From assembly GCA_963752045.1 (NCBI GenBank), contig CAVVWN010000009.1, positions 1 to 64,000 on the forward strand: a DNA stretch of 64,000 bases, in the 5' to 3' direction. The notes under the pieces were generated by a model. It had not been told where the DNA came from. It saw only the letters and a list, made by a program, of their open reading frames with translations, and searched no databases. Of the stretch, positions 1-8,868 are shown one piece after another (position 1 is the stretch's first letter; every line of letters starts with the position of its first letter). Source of the stretch: DATKDF01 sp963752045. Its GTDB lineage: Bacteria; Acidobacteriota; Vicinamibacteria; Vicinamibacterales; SCN-69-37. Both the position numbers and the translations under genes were made by a program.

Positions 1-250
1 GGCGCGGCGAGGTGAAGCCGCTGGACGCAAGAGCAATCGACTTGATCCCGATCGGACGGCCTAGCGCCGCGCCAGCACGATCCGGTCGGTGACCCGCGCC
101 GGCCCTTGCGACACGACGCCCGGGTCTGGCGCGCGTTCCAGGTCGAAGCCAGGTGCATCGAGCGCGACGGCGGTCGCGTCGTCCAGGTGATGTCTTTGCC
201 GAATCCTGACACTTGCGCCACCAACGCTGGACGCCCGTGCGTGAGAATAT

Positions 251-2296
251 GTGGCCGGATCTCACCGCATGCCCGCGCCGCGCGACCGGTCCGCCGCTCG
301 TCGTCTGCTCCTGTGGTTTGCCGTCGCCACGGTTCTGCCGACGCTCGCGCTCGTGTGGCTGGGCTGGACCCTCGTCCAGCAGGGGCGCGGGGAAGAGCGG
401 ACGCGGGCGGCCGAGCGGGCCGCCGCGGCGCTCGAGCGCGTCCTCGTCGAGCTCGGTGACACGCTCGGTCGCGCGGCCACATCCGGCTCAGGACCGCCGG
501 AAGCGGTTACCGACGCCGCCATCATCGTGATGAACGGGTCCGGCCTCGTCGCGCGGTCGGGCATTCGGCTTCCGTTCTATCCGGCAGCTCCGCCGACACC
601 CGACGTCGACGCCGAATTCGTCGAGGCCTCCAGGCTCGAGCTTCGCGACGGCAATCTTCCGGCCGCGACGGTCGAGTTGACCGCGCTTGCCGCATCTCCA
701 TCAGTTCATGTTCGAGCCGAGGCCCTGCTGCGGTTGGCGCGCGTGGTTGCCAGGCGCGGCGAGCCCGAGCGCGCGCTGGCGACACTCGAGGAACTGGAGA
801 AGCTCGACGCCGCCGTGGCGGGCGGCGTGCCGGCTGGACTGGCAGCGAGGCGCCGACGTGTCGTCCTGCTGCAAGATCTCGGCCGGACCGACGAGGCTGG
901 TCGCGAGGCTGCCGGCCTCGCAGTGGATCTGGCATCCGGACGCTGGGTCGTGACCTATCCGCAGTACGAAGCGACACGACAGTTCGTCGCCGAGGTGAAG
1001 GGCGGCGAGCTTTCCGAGCCCGACGCCGAGACCTCGGCTCTCGCCGAGGCGGCAGGCCGATTGGGGCAGCTGTCTCAGACAGGCGCGTCGACCCGGCCGG
1101 GCGAGAAGACGACGGAGGTCGTGCGCGTCGGCGAGATGTCAGTGCTGGTGCTCGATGATCAGGCGTCCGAGCGGCACGCCCTGATCGTCGTCGGGCCGCA
1201 GTCGCTGGAGCGGCTGTGGCAGGCCGCGCGGCAAGACGGCGGTGCAGCCGCGTTCGACTTCGCGCTGAGCGATGTGAGCGGCCGCCCGGTGCTTGGGCGC
1301 GTGGACGGGTCAGCGGCCGCCGAGACGACGCTGGCACCAAGGTTCACCGATCTGCCGTGGGTCGTGCACGCGATGGACCGGTCGGGCAGCGGCCTCGCCT
1401 CGCTCTCAGGGCGCTCGCGTCTCATGCTGGTCGGCGTCGGCATCATGATCGTCGTGGTGCTCGTGAGCGGCTACGTCCTCAACCGGTCCATCTCTCGCGA
1501 GATTCAAGTGGCGCGGCTGCAGTCGGACTTCGTCGCCGCCGTGTCACACGAGTTCCGCACGCCGCTCACGACGATCCGGCAGTTGTCGGAGATGCTGGCG
1601 GGCGCCCGCGTGTCGAGCGACGAGCGGCGACGCCAGTTCTACGACACGCTCGTGGCCGAGAGCGAGCGCCTGCGGCGCATGGTCGAGGCGCTCCTCGACT
1701 TCGGCAAGATGCAGTCGGGCCGTCTGCGTTACGAGTTCACCCCGGTGGACGTGCCGGCACTCGTCAGTGAAGTCGCCGCGTCGGTCGAAGCCGAGTCACC
1801 GGGCCGCCGCGTGGAGTTCGAGGCTGCCGGCGTCGTCACACCTGCACGCGGGGACCGCGAGGCCCTGTCGCGTGTGTTCAGGAACCTCATCGAAAACGCC
1901 GTGAAGTACTCGCCCGGCGAGCCGGCTGTCTGGGTGGAGGTGTCGAACGGCGACGGCCGGGTGCGCGTCAGCGTCCGCGACCGCGGCCTGGGCATCCCGC
2001 TCGGCGAGCAGCGACGGATCTTCGATACCTTCGTCCGAGGATCGGCGGCCCTGTCGGCCGGCATCAAGGGCACCGGCATCGGCTTGGCGATGGCGGCGCA
2101 GATCGTCGAGGCGCACGGGGGCGAGCTTCAGGTGGAAAGCGCGCCGGGGAAGGGGAGCGTGTTCACGGTCGTGCTGCCGGCTGAACCTGGGTGTGCGAGC
2201 GAGCAGGGGCGAGTGAGCCACACGAACGGAGCGGGGCGGCGGGCCCCCGCGAGTGAGTGTGTCGGGGGGAGCGGCGGGGCGAAGCCCCCCGAATGA
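251..2296 (+). CDS. Membrane sensor histidine kinase
   Basis: This is the sensor half of a two-component system. It autophosphorylates on histidine and passes the phosphate to the response regulator that follows. A first membrane segment lies near residues 17-38 and a second near 395-415. The extracytoplasmic region between them contains a TPR-like helical stretch (about 150-200). The HisKA H-box (SHEFRTPLTTI, near 430), N-box (NLIENAVKYSP), and G1/G2 boxes (DRGLGIP, GTGIGLAM) are all intact. I used the GTG at 251; an ATG at 269 is equally possible. The last ~35 residues, after the ATPase fold (VFTVVLP), are encoded by GC-rich, hairpin-forming DNA and look like an added tail. The stop overlaps the regulator start (ATGA), so translation is probably coupled. 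The stimulus is unknown. Confidence 0.93.
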   Translation: MAGSHRMPAPRDRSAARRLLLWFAVATVLPTLALVWLGWTLVQQGRGEERTRAAERAAAALERVLVELGDTLGRAATSGSGPPEAVTDAAIIVMNGSGLVARSGIRLPFYPAAPPTPDVDAEFVEASRLELRDGNLPAATVELTALAASPSVHVRAEALLRLARVVARRGEPERALATLEELEKLDAAVAGGVPAGLAARRRRVVLLQDLGRTDEAGREAAGLAVDLASGRWVVTYPQYEATRQFVAEVKGGELSEPDAETSALAEAAGRLGQLSQTGASTRPGEKTTEVVRVGEMSVLVLDDQASERHALIVVGPQSLERLWQAARQDGGAAAFDFALSDVSGRPVLGRVDGSAAAETTLAPRFTDLPWVVHAMDRSGSGLASLSGRSRLMLVGVGIMIVVVLVSGYVLNRSISREIQVARLQSDFVAAVSHEFRTPLTTIRQLSEMLAGARVSSDERRRQFYDTLVAESERLRRMVEALLDFGKMQSGRLRYEFTPVDVPALVSEVAASVEAESPGRRVEFEAAGVVTPARGDREALSRVFRNLIENAVKYSPGEPAVWVEVSNGDGRVRVSVRDRGLGIPLGEQRRIFDTFVRGSAALSAGIKGTGIGLAMAAQIVEAHGGELQVESAPGKGSVFTVVLPAEPGCASEQGRVSHTNGAGRRAPASECVGGSGGAKPPE

Positions 2297-2976
2297 AGAA
2301 GATGCCACGCATTCTCATCGTCGAAGACGAGCCCGGTATCGCCCTCGGCCTCGAGGAAGATCTGACGATCGAGGGCTACGACGTCGAGACCGTCGCCGAC
2401 GGCCAGACCGCCGTGGACCGCGGCCGTCGCGAGTCGTTCGATCTCATCCTGCTCGACGTGATGCTGCCCGGGAAGGACGGCTTCCAGGTGTGCCGCGAGT
2501 TGCGCAAGAGCGGTGTCACCACGCCGATCATCCTGCTGACGGCGCGCGCTCAGGAGGCCGAGAAGGTGCTCGGCCTCCAGCTCGGTGCCGACGACTACGT
2601 GACGAAGCCGTTCAGTCCGCTCGAGCTGCGCGCGCGCATCGAGGCGGTGCTGCGGCGGGCGGGCGCGCGGTCGAGCCCGGACGTCTACACGTTCGGCGAT
2701 GCGACTGTCGACTTCGCGCGATGCGAGCTTCGTCGAGGTGAGGATCGCGTCGACCTCACGGCCGTCGAGTTCAAGCTGCTTTCGGCGTTCGTCGCCGCCC
2801 GGGGCCGCGTGCTCAGCCGGCGCCAGCTCCTCGACGACGTGTGGGCCGACGCGCACACGGGCGACCGCGTCGTGGACACGCACGTGTCGAACCTGCGCAA
2901 GAAAATCGAGCCAGACCCGGCCGAGCCCCGGTATCTCGTCAGCGTTCGCGGTCTGGGGTACCGCTTCGATGGCTGA
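2293..2976 (+). CDS. OmpR/PhoB-family response regulator
   Basis: This is a DNA-binding response regulator of 227 residues. The receiver domain (about 4-118) has the acidic pair (EDE), the phospho-acceptor aspartate in LILLDVMLPGKDG, the conserved threonine (LLTA) and lysine (TKPFSP). The C-terminal winged helix (about 130-225) ends in the typical DTHVSNLRKKIE recognition helix and RGLGYRF hairpin. I chose ATG 2293 because it overlaps the kinase stop by four bases. The longer reading from 2257 would add twelve residues with no family counterpart. It should act with the upstream kinase; target genes cannot be read from the sequence. Confidence 0.95.
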   Translation: MKKMPRILIVEDEPGIALGLEEDLTIEGYDVETVADGQTAVDRGRRESFDLILLDVMLPGKDGFQVCRELRKSGVTTPIILLTARAQEAEKVLGLQLGADDYVTKPFSPLELRARIEAVLRRAGARSSPDVYTFGDATVDFARCELRRGEDRVDLTAVEFKLLSAFVAARGRVLSRRQLLDDVWADAHTGDRVVDTHVSNLRKKIEPDPAEPRYLVSVRGLGYRFDG

Positions 2977-3060
2977 CATCGCACGCTTCCTTTGCCGACT
3001 CTTGACGCTCGCGCCAACGAGCCTGAAACCAGCGACGCTACGCTGCCCTCGGAGGCTCAC

Positions 3061-5193
3061 ATGACCAGATTCCGAGTCGCGCTCGTCGTGCTGATTGCGG
3101 CCGTCATCACCGTGCCGACCGGCGCCCAAAGACGATCCGATGCCGCCGTGCTCCTCGAAGCCGCGCGGCAGAAGGCTGCCATCGACGGAGACCTTCGCGG
3201 CGCCATCGACGGGTACCGCCAGGTGATCGAACGGTACGGCGCCGACCATACGGCGGTGGCTACGGCCTGGCTGCGCATGGCCGATCTGTACGAAACGCTC
3301 GGTAACACGGCCGAGACGACGAAAGCGCTCGAGCGCGTGCTCGCGCTGGGCGACCAGCCAGAGGCCGTGGCCGTGGCGAGGGAACGGCTCGGTGCCGGGC
3401 AGCCACAGGCTGACCGACCTGGCCGGACCGTCATCGTCAACAGTCGCACGCTGAACGTCGAGTACCCGGCGGTGTCGGCCGACGGACGCTATCTGGCGTT
3501 CACCGACTATGTGAACGCGAACAGCAACCTGATGGTTCGCGATCTCGCGACTGGGATCGACCGGCAGGTGACAACCGACGCCGAAGCGCCGGGGAAGGAA
3601 GTCACGGAGAAGGCATTCTCACGTGATGGTCGACATGTCGCCTACTTGTTCAATTATTCGGAGCTGCGTCTGGTCGATCTGGCCGCCGGCAACCGTGCCG
3701 AACCCCGGGTACTGCTGAAGGACGAGGCTATCGGGTACATCAGACCCTACGACTGGTCAGCTGACGGCAAGCGAATCGCAGTCCAGGCCTCGACGCGGCA
3801 GAATGCCGACGCCATCGGCTACGTCTCAGTGGACGACGGCCAGTTCCATGCCGTCCGAACGCTCGACTGGCGGGGCAGCAGCAGGGTCTCGATCTCCCCC
3901 GACGGCGCTTATCTGGCCTACGACCGGCGGCCCGACGACAACAGCGAGCCGGACGTGTACGTCGTCTCGTCCGACGGCACAGCAGAGGTGCCGGTTGCGC
4001 GCACGGACGGCAGGGACGCCGTCGTCGGCTGGTCGGCAGACGGCCGTAGCCTCGTGTTCACGAGCGATCGCGACGGCAACAACAGCCTGTTTGCTCAGCC
4101 CATGCGGGCCGGCCGGCCGAACGGCCGCGCGACGCTGCTTCGCAAGGACGTCGCGCTGCAGCCCGTGGGCATCACCACGTCGGGCGACGTCTTCTTCGAG
4201 GTCGACCCGAGCACTTCCGGGATCTACCTGGCGCCAGCCGATCTGACGGTCGGCAAACTGGCAGGACCGCTGTCGAAACCGATCAATGGCGAGCGGCCAG
4301 CCTGGTCGCCTGACGGTACCGCGCTCGCCTACGCCAACATGGGCACGACGAGACGACGCAACGTGATCGCGATTCGAACGCTGCGGGACGGAAAGACGCG
4401 CGAGTTCGCGCTGAAGGACCTGACCTACGTGCAGGGGTTCGAGTGGACGGCCGACGGCCGGGCGATCATTGCCAAGGGACAGGATCGACAGGGTCGTCCC
4501 GGGCTCTTCCGAATCGACGCGCGGACTGGTGAAGTGGCCACCATCATTCTGCAGCCGGGGCAGCCTCGGGCGGAGACGTTCGGGCAGGCGATGGCGTGGG
4601 GTGGCAACTCGTTTGCGTACCTCCGAATCCGAACCAACCAACCCGGCCGCGCGCCCGGCATCCGCGAGGCTGGCCCGGACGCACCCAAGTTGGTGGAGCG
4701 AGATCTCACAAGCGGTGAGGAGCGCCGGCTATTCGACTTCTCGAACGAGCCGTGGGCCACGTTTGGCCTGAGCGCTTCACCGGATCGCCGGTTTCTGGCC
4801 GCGCGCAGTCCCGGCCAGGGCGAATTCGCTCCCGGCTTGTATCGCCGGGATCCGACCTCCTTCGTCGTCCTCCACACGCTGGCAACCGGCGAGTCGCGCC
4901 GGATCTGGACCGCGCCGTTCGGCCAGGCCTTCAGCGGATCGATCGAGTGGCTGCCCGACAGCAGCGGCTTCATCGTCGTGAAGCTGCTGGAGCAGGGGGC
5001 CGGGCGTCGCGAGGCATGGGTCGTGCCTGTCGACGGCAGCGAACCGCGCAAGCTCGACCTCGGTATTCAGAACCTGCTGTCGCCTGGCGTCAGGGTCAGC
5101 CCGGACGGCAGAAGCCTGGCCATCCTCGCGGGGGACCCACGTGATGATGAGGTGCAGGTGTACGAGCGCCTCGTTCCCGGCTCGCGTCGCTAG
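3061..5193 (+). CDS. Secreted TPR and WD40-like (PD40/TolB-type) propeller protein
   Basis: This 710-residue exported protein starts with a signal peptide (MTRFRVALVVLIAAV..., cleavage probably after TGA near residue 22). A short TPR-like helical region (about 30-110) follows. The rest is a chain of PD40/TolB-type blades, recognisable by repeated S(A/P)DG-R-(I/L)A-(Y/F) motifs. The start at 3061 is supported by GGAGG at 3051-3055. Unlike the four related proteins at 9.2-18.7 kb it has no HTH. A di-heme peroxidase-like gene begins 14 nt downstream, the same arrangement seen twice more in the window. The blades probably bind a partner or ligand in the periplasm; no catalytic site is visible. 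Confidence 0.85.
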   Translation: MTRFRVALVVLIAAVITVPTGAQRRSDAAVLLEAARQKAAIDGDLRGAIDGYRQVIERYGADHTAVATAWLRMADLYETLGNTAETTKALERVLALGDQPEAVAVARERLGAGQPQADRPGRTVIVNSRTLNVEYPAVSADGRYLAFTDYVNANSNLMVRDLATGIDRQVTTDAEAPGKEVTEKAFSRDGRHVAYLFNYSELRLVDLAAGNRAEPRVLLKDEAIGYIRPYDWSADGKRIAVQASTRQNADAIGYVSVDDGQFHAVRTLDWRGSSRVSISPDGAYLAYDRRPDDNSEPDVYVVSSDGTAEVPVARTDGRDAVVGWSADGRSLVFTSDRDGNNSLFAQPMRAGRPNGRATLLRKDVALQPVGITTSGDVFFEVDPSTSGIYLAPADLTVGKLAGPLSKPINGERPAWSPDGTALAYANMGTTRRRNVIAIRTLRDGKTREFALKDLTYVQGFEWTADGRAIIAKGQDRQGRPGLFRIDARTGEVATIILQPGQPRAETFGQAMAWGGNSFAYLRIRTNQPGRAPGIREAGPDAPKLVERDLTSGEERRLFDFSNEPWATFGLSASPDRRFLAARSPGQGEFAPGLYRRDPTSFVVLHTLATGESRRIWTAPFGQAFSGSIEWLPDSSGFIVVKLLEQGAGRREAWVVPVDGSEPRKLDLGIQNLLSPGVRVSPDGRSLAILAGDPRDDEVQVYERLVPGSRR

Positions 5194-5207
5194 ATAACGA
5201 GTGGGCC

Positions 5208-6155
5208 ATGACAAAGCGCGCCCTGTTTCTTTCGGCCGCCATGCTCATCAGTGCCTGTGCATCGGGACCGGTCCTCGGACCGGTCCCGCTCGGCCTCGAC
5301 CTGTACACGCCCGTGCCTTCAGGCAACGCGCTGACCGCCGACAAGGTCCGTCTCGGCCGCAGGTTGTTTCACGACACGCGTCTGTCTGACGACGGGTCGC
5401 TTTCCTGTGCGAGCTGCCACGACCCGGAGCGCGCGTTCTCGCAGGCGAGGCCGGTTGCCGTTGGCGTTCATGGTCGCGAGGGCACGCGAAACGCTCCTGC
5501 CCTCATCAACCGAGCCTGGGGCCACAGCTTCTTCTGGGACGGCCGCACGGCGTCACTGGAAGATCAGGTGCTTCGGCCGATCGAAGATCCGAACGAGCTG
5601 GGGTCATCCGCGGAGGATGCGGCTCGGCGCGTGGGACTGTCGCCGGAGGAGCTGTCTGCGGCACTGGCGAGCTACGTGCGCACGATCCGCTCCGGTGATT
5701 CCGCATTCGATCGCTTCGCCCACGGCGACGAGTCGGCGCTGTCGGCCGAGGCCAGAGCCGGGCTCCGGCTCTTTCGCAATCGGGCCCGCTGCACGCAGTG
5801 TCACGTTGGACCGCTCTTCACTGACGAGCTGTTCCACAATACCGGCGTGGCGTGGTTCTCGGACGCCAAGCGGTTCCGGGACGACGGGCGATTCATGGTT
5901 ACCGGCCGAGAGAAGGATCGTGGCGCGTTCAAGACGCCCACGCTCCGCGAGGTCGCTCGCACGGCGCCCTACATGCACGACGGCAGCCTCGCGACGCTCG
6001 AAGCTGTCGTGGACTTCTACGACGCCGGAGGCCGGCCGAACCCGAACCTCGACGCCGGCGTGCGGCCGCTCGGCCTGACGCCGGAAGAGAAGCGCGCGCT
6101 CGTCGCGTTTCTCGAGAGTCTGTCTGGAACCATACAGGAGGGTCCCGCGCGATGA
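5208..6155 (+). CDS. Di-heme cytochrome c peroxidase / MauG-like lipoprotein (copy 1)
   Basis: This periplasmic di-heme protein belongs to the bacterial cytochrome c peroxidase (BCCP)/MauG family. Known members reduce hydrogen peroxide or oxidise protein side chains. Two heme c motifs are visible: CASCH (67-71) and CTQCH (195-199). The conserved RTAPYMHDGS segment near residue 250 would carry an axial-ligand region. The N-terminus has a lipobox (LISAC, Cys 17), so the protein is probably an anchored lipoprotein. At 315 residues it fits the family. It follows the propeller gene by 14 nt, and its stop overlaps the next start (ATGA). Copies 2 and 3 lie at 11.3 and 18.7 kb. The family call is firm; the substrate is not known. 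Confidence 0.92.
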   Translation: MTKRALFLSAAMLISACASGPVLGPVPLGLDLYTPVPSGNALTADKVRLGRRLFHDTRLSDDGSLSCASCHDPERAFSQARPVAVGVHGREGTRNAPALINRAWGHSFFWDGRTASLEDQVLRPIEDPNELGSSAEDAARRVGLSPEELSAALASYVRTIRSGDSAFDRFAHGDESALSAEARAGLRLFRNRARCTQCHVGPLFTDELFHNTGVAWFSDAKRFRDDGRFMVTGREKDRGAFKTPTLREVARTAPYMHDGSLATLEAVVDFYDAGGRPNPNLDAGVRPLGLTPEEKRALVAFLESLSGTIQEGPAR

Positions 6156-6841
6156 CGCGAGTTGGATGTGCGCATTTCGGTCTGCTGCTGGCCTGGTCGC
6201 TTGCCTGGCCGGGTTCGGCTCTCGCGCAGGAGCGTTTTGCCTGCACCGAGGTGCTGGGTTTCTCGCAGTCGATGCAGTGGTACAGCGGCGCGAGCGCCGC
6301 CGGTCCGGGCGCCGTCGACAGCGGGCGAGGACGGGCCGGAGGCCGAATGAACCGGCCGGTCGGCGATTTCCTGCCGGGCTGGCAGGCGCGATTCACGGGC
6401 GGGGCCTCGGTCGAACGCTGGGTCGATCCTGACTACACAGGCTGGACGGGCGTGGCGGTGAGCCCATCCCGTTGCGAACAGGCCGCCGTCGACCGCGTCC
6501 TCTTCCAGGTGTCAGGCGCGGCGCGAGACGTCGACGAGTGGGCGTCGGACGTCCGAAAGGTCGTCGCGCTGATTCGGCAGAAGTACCCGAAGGTCCGCGA
6601 GATCCTCCTGATGCCCGTCGTCGGCGCACCCGAGGGTCAATGTCAGAACATCCGTGCCGCAGCCAACTACCCGGCCATCGTCGCAGCCATCAGGCAGGTG
6701 GCTGGGACGGGCATCGTGCGGGCCGGTGTGGCGCCAGTCGTGACCGACTGCTCGTGGTTTGCGGACGGGATGGGGCACCTGACGGCGGACGCATCAGCCG
6801 CGATCAAAGAGCAACTGCAGGATCACTATCGACAGCGGTGA
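6152..6841 (+). CDS. Secreted protein, possibly SGNH-hydrolase-like
   Basis: This 229-residue protein has a signal peptide (about 1-25, ending in ALAQ). I do not recognise the family with certainty. The C-terminal DGMGHLT followed by a helix resembles the Asp-x-x-His block of SGNH/GDSL hydrolases. The IREILLMPVVGAP-type strand and the early GFSQS segment could be further parts of that fold, but a classical GDSL nucleophile motif is not clear. Several cysteines in the mature region suggest disulfides. The ATG at 6152 overlaps the stop of the di-heme peroxidase gene by four bases, so the two are probably co-translated and the product may act with the peroxidase. Confidence 0.6.
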   Translation: MTRVGCAHFGLLLAWSLAWPGSALAQERFACTEVLGFSQSMQWYSGASAAGPGAVDSGRGRAGGRMNRPVGDFLPGWQARFTGGASVERWVDPDYTGWTGVAVSPSRCEQAAVDRVLFQVSGAARDVDEWASDVRKVVALIRQKYPKVREILLMPVVGAPEGQCQNIRAAANYPAIVAAIRQVAGTGIVRAGVAPVVTDCSWFADGMGHLTADASAAIKEQLQDHYRQR

Positions 6842-6909
6842 ACCAGGCCCTTGCGCGGCGATCCCGGCGCAGGCATCATGACGGCTCGGACTCGATGAGG
6901 AGGACCGCC

Positions 6910-8127
6910 GTGAGACACATGCTGGTCGCCGCAGCCGCATTCGTTCTGTCCGCGGGCCTGGGTGCCGCCCAGGCGCAGCAGGCAAGTCGTCCTCCGGCAG
7001 TCGTGTCGCCGGAAGTCGGCGCCGACCTGCGGGTCGTCTTCCGCATCTACGCGCCGAATGCCGAGACCGTCGTCATCAACGCGAGTGACATTCCAGCCGA
7101 GAGCCTTGGCGCGCCGGCAACCGCGCCGGCTCAGGCGGGCCGGGGCCGGCTCGTGTTCGCGAAGCGCGACAACGGCGTGTGGGAGGCCACGACGAATCCG
7201 GTTCCGCCTGGCGCGTACCGCTACGTGTTCGTCGTGGACGGCGTGCGGACGATTGACCCAGTCAACACGCGCCTGAGCGAATCGAACACGGCGACGTGGA
7301 GCTGGTTCGACGTGCCGGGTCTCGCGGAGGCCGATCTGGCCGACGTGCCGCACGGCGCGGTGGCCGAGGTCTTCTACTCGTCGTCCGTCCTGGGCCTGAC
7401 CCGACGGATGCACGTCTACACGCCGCCCGGCTACGAACGGGATTCCCGGAAGTACCCCGTCTTCTATCTCCTCCACGGTGCCGGCGACTCCGACGATGCC
7501 TGGACGAGCGTGGGACGGGCGGGCGTGATTCTCGACAACCTGATCGCCAGCCGGAAGGCCATGCCGATGATCGTCGTGATGCCGGCCGGGCACCAGCCGG
7601 CCGCGGCTTCGTCGGCACGCGGGGCGGCGGCCGCTCAGGCGGCGCCCGCGGTCAACCCGTTCACGCGGGAGTTCGTCGACGACATCGTGCCGTACGTCGA
7701 GAGCCACTATCGGATCGCGGACGGCCGCGACGAGCGGGCCATCGCGGGCCTGTCGATGGGTGGAAGCCAGACGCTCGACATCGCGTTCCGGCATCTAGGT
7801 CGGTTTGCGTACATCGGTGTGTTCAGCTCCGGAGCCGTGCTCGGCGGCGGCAGACGCGGCGCCGCTGGAGACGCACCGGCGTCACCGATCCTCGACTGGG
7901 AGGCCGCTCATGTGGTCGATCTCGACAACCCAAGGCTCAAGAAGGGCACGCGGCTCGTGTGGCTGGCAACGGGCGTCGACGATCGGCTGATCGCGAACAC
8001 GCGCGCCACGGTCGAGATCCTGCAGAAGCACGGCTTCACGCCGGAGCTCAAAGAGACCGCCGGCGGGCACACGTGGCTCAACTGGCGCGACTACCTGATC
8101 GAGTTCGCGCCGCGCCTGTTCAGATAG
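6910..8127 (+). CDS. Secreted alpha/beta-hydrolase esterase with N-terminal Ig/CBM48-like domain
   Basis: This is a secreted esterase of the enterochelin-esterase/feruloyl-esterase (esterase D-like) family. A signal peptide is followed by an all-beta domain (about 25-130, with FRIYAPNAETV and PPGAYRYVFVVDG, as in glycogen-branching/Fes N-domains). An alpha/beta hydrolase domain follows, with a nucleophile elbow GLSMGG and a C-terminal GGHTW carrying the likely catalytic His. Several Ala/Gly-rich loops are lineage-specific. I preferred GTG 6910 because GAGGAGGA (6897-6904) lies five bases upstream; ATG 6895 would include that Shine-Dalgarno sequence. Likely substrates are carbohydrate or phenolic esters, but the sequence does not settle this. 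Confidence 0.88.
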   Translation: MRHMLVAAAAFVLSAGLGAAQAQQASRPPAVVSPEVGADLRVVFRIYAPNAETVVINASDIPAESLGAPATAPAQAGRGRLVFAKRDNGVWEATTNPVPPGAYRYVFVVDGVRTIDPVNTRLSESNTATWSWFDVPGLAEADLADVPHGAVAEVFYSSSVLGLTRRMHVYTPPGYERDSRKYPVFYLLHGAGDSDDAWTSVGRAGVILDNLIASRKAMPMIVVMPAGHQPAAASSARGAAAAQAAPAVNPFTREFVDDIVPYVESHYRIADGRDERAIAGLSMGGSQTLDIAFRHLGRFAYIGVFSSGAVLGGGRRGAAGDAPASPILDWEAAHVVDLDNPRLKKGTRLVWLATGVDDRLIANTRATVEILQKHGFTPELKETAGGHTWLNWRDYLIEFAPRLFR

Positions 8128-8159
8128 GCGCAAGGCGCAGCTTCGAGCAGCTGCCGAGA

Positions 8160-8579
8160 TCAACCCGGCACCACCTCCACCGCATGTTCCCGGTGCCCGC
8201 GCCGCACGCGATAGGCCCGGAAGTCGCGCCGGTCGAGCGTGAAGACCCGCTGCGTCCTCAGCGACTCGGCGGCGACGATGAGCGATGCGTCGGCAAGATC
8301 CATGGGATGGTCGGCGTAGCGGTCCATCAGCTCGAAGGCACGAGCGAGGAGCGACGCGTCGAGCCACCATATCGAGAGCCCGCCCTTGCTGATGAACGTC
8401 CGGAGCGCTGCCGATCCCTGGCTGCCGGGGTCGAGGATGTGAAACGCCTCGGTCAGAACCGGGACCGTCGTCTGCAGACGTCCGCGAATCGCCTTGAGTG
8501 CCTGGACGCAACGCTCGTGCTCGCCGTCCCTGGGGTCGAAGAGCGCGACGAGCGGCCCCGTGTCGACGAGCGTCGTCAT
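8160..8579 (-). CDS. vapC: PIN-domain ribonuclease toxin (VapC type)
   Basis: This is the toxin of a type II toxin-antitoxin pair. PIN-domain proteins are Mg-dependent ribonucleases that cut specific RNAs when not bound by antitoxin. The acidic residues expected in the active site are present: Asp in LVDTGPLVALFD (N-terminus), Glu in VLTEAFHIL, Asp in DLADASLIVAAE and Asp in FTLDRRDF. Length (139 residues) is typical. The start overlaps the antitoxin stop by four bases, giving coupled translation with antitoxin first. It lies convergent to the esterase gene, about 30 nt away. Confidence 0.9.
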   Translation of the reverse strand: MTTLVDTGPLVALFDPRDGEHERCVQALKAIRGRLQTTVPVLTEAFHILDPGSQGSAALRTFISKGGLSIWWLDASLLARAFELMDRYADHPMDLADASLIVAAESLRTQRVFTLDRRDFRAYRVRRGHREHAVEVVPG

Positions 8580-8839
8580 CCGCGCCGGTGCTTGCGGTCG
8601 AGCACGGCACGAACGCCGGCCCGGGTGTCGGTGGACGGCGCGATCGCGTAGCCGCCGGGCCCAAGGTCGAGCTCGGAGAAGATGGCGAACGGCGCGCCGC
8701 CGGCTTCGAGGCTCAGCTTCTCCTGCAGGGCACGCAACCCCTGTTTGAGGACCTCGGAGATGGGGAGGCCGGTCGTGCGCCGCACCTCCTGCAGGACGCT
8801 TTCGGCTTCCGGATCGAGACGTACGGTGCGAGTGGCCAT
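8576..8839 (-). CDS. vapB: Ribbon-helix-helix antitoxin (VapB type)
   Basis: This 87-residue antitoxin should bind and neutralise the PIN toxin encoded immediately downstream and repress its own operon. The N-terminus (TRTVRLDPEAESVLQEV) is a ribbon-helix-helix DNA-binding fold. The remainder is the usual flexible, toxin-wrapping tail. The start was set at 8839, just inside a much longer open frame, because the fold begins there and a palindromic AT-rich element lies 10-30 bases upstream (8850-8868). The stop overlaps the toxin start by four bases. Confidence 0.85.
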   Translation of the reverse strand: MATRTVRLDPEAESVLQEVRRTTGLPISEVLKQGLRALQEKLSLEAGGAPFAIFSELDLGPGGYAIAPSTDTRAGVRAVLDRKHRRG

Positions 8840-8849
8840 ATGCCGCAGT

Positions 8850-8868
8850 GTATTACGTAACGTATTAC
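8850..8868 (-). promoter_or_regulatory. Probable vapBC operator
   Basis: Two direct copies of GTATTAC (8850-8856 and 8862-8868) flank and overlap a perfect TTACGTAA palindrome (8853-8860). The element is AT-rich in GC-rich surroundings and lies 11 bases upstream of the antitoxin start. This is the usual site and form of an operator bound by a ribbon-helix-helix antitoxin dimer. Confidence 0.55.

Noticed and set aside
61..250. Open minus-strand stretch ending in TAG at 61-63 (last residues DRIVLARR) that looks mildly protein-like.
   Set aside because: No start codon or ribosome site was found in the frame before the kinase gene. It could be a remnant but is too short to support.
2128..3249. 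Long minus-strand frame of 373 codons opposite the kinase and response regulator.
   Set aside because: It is the antisense shadow of two clear genes in GC-rich DNA, with His/Arg/Val-rich translation and no family pattern.
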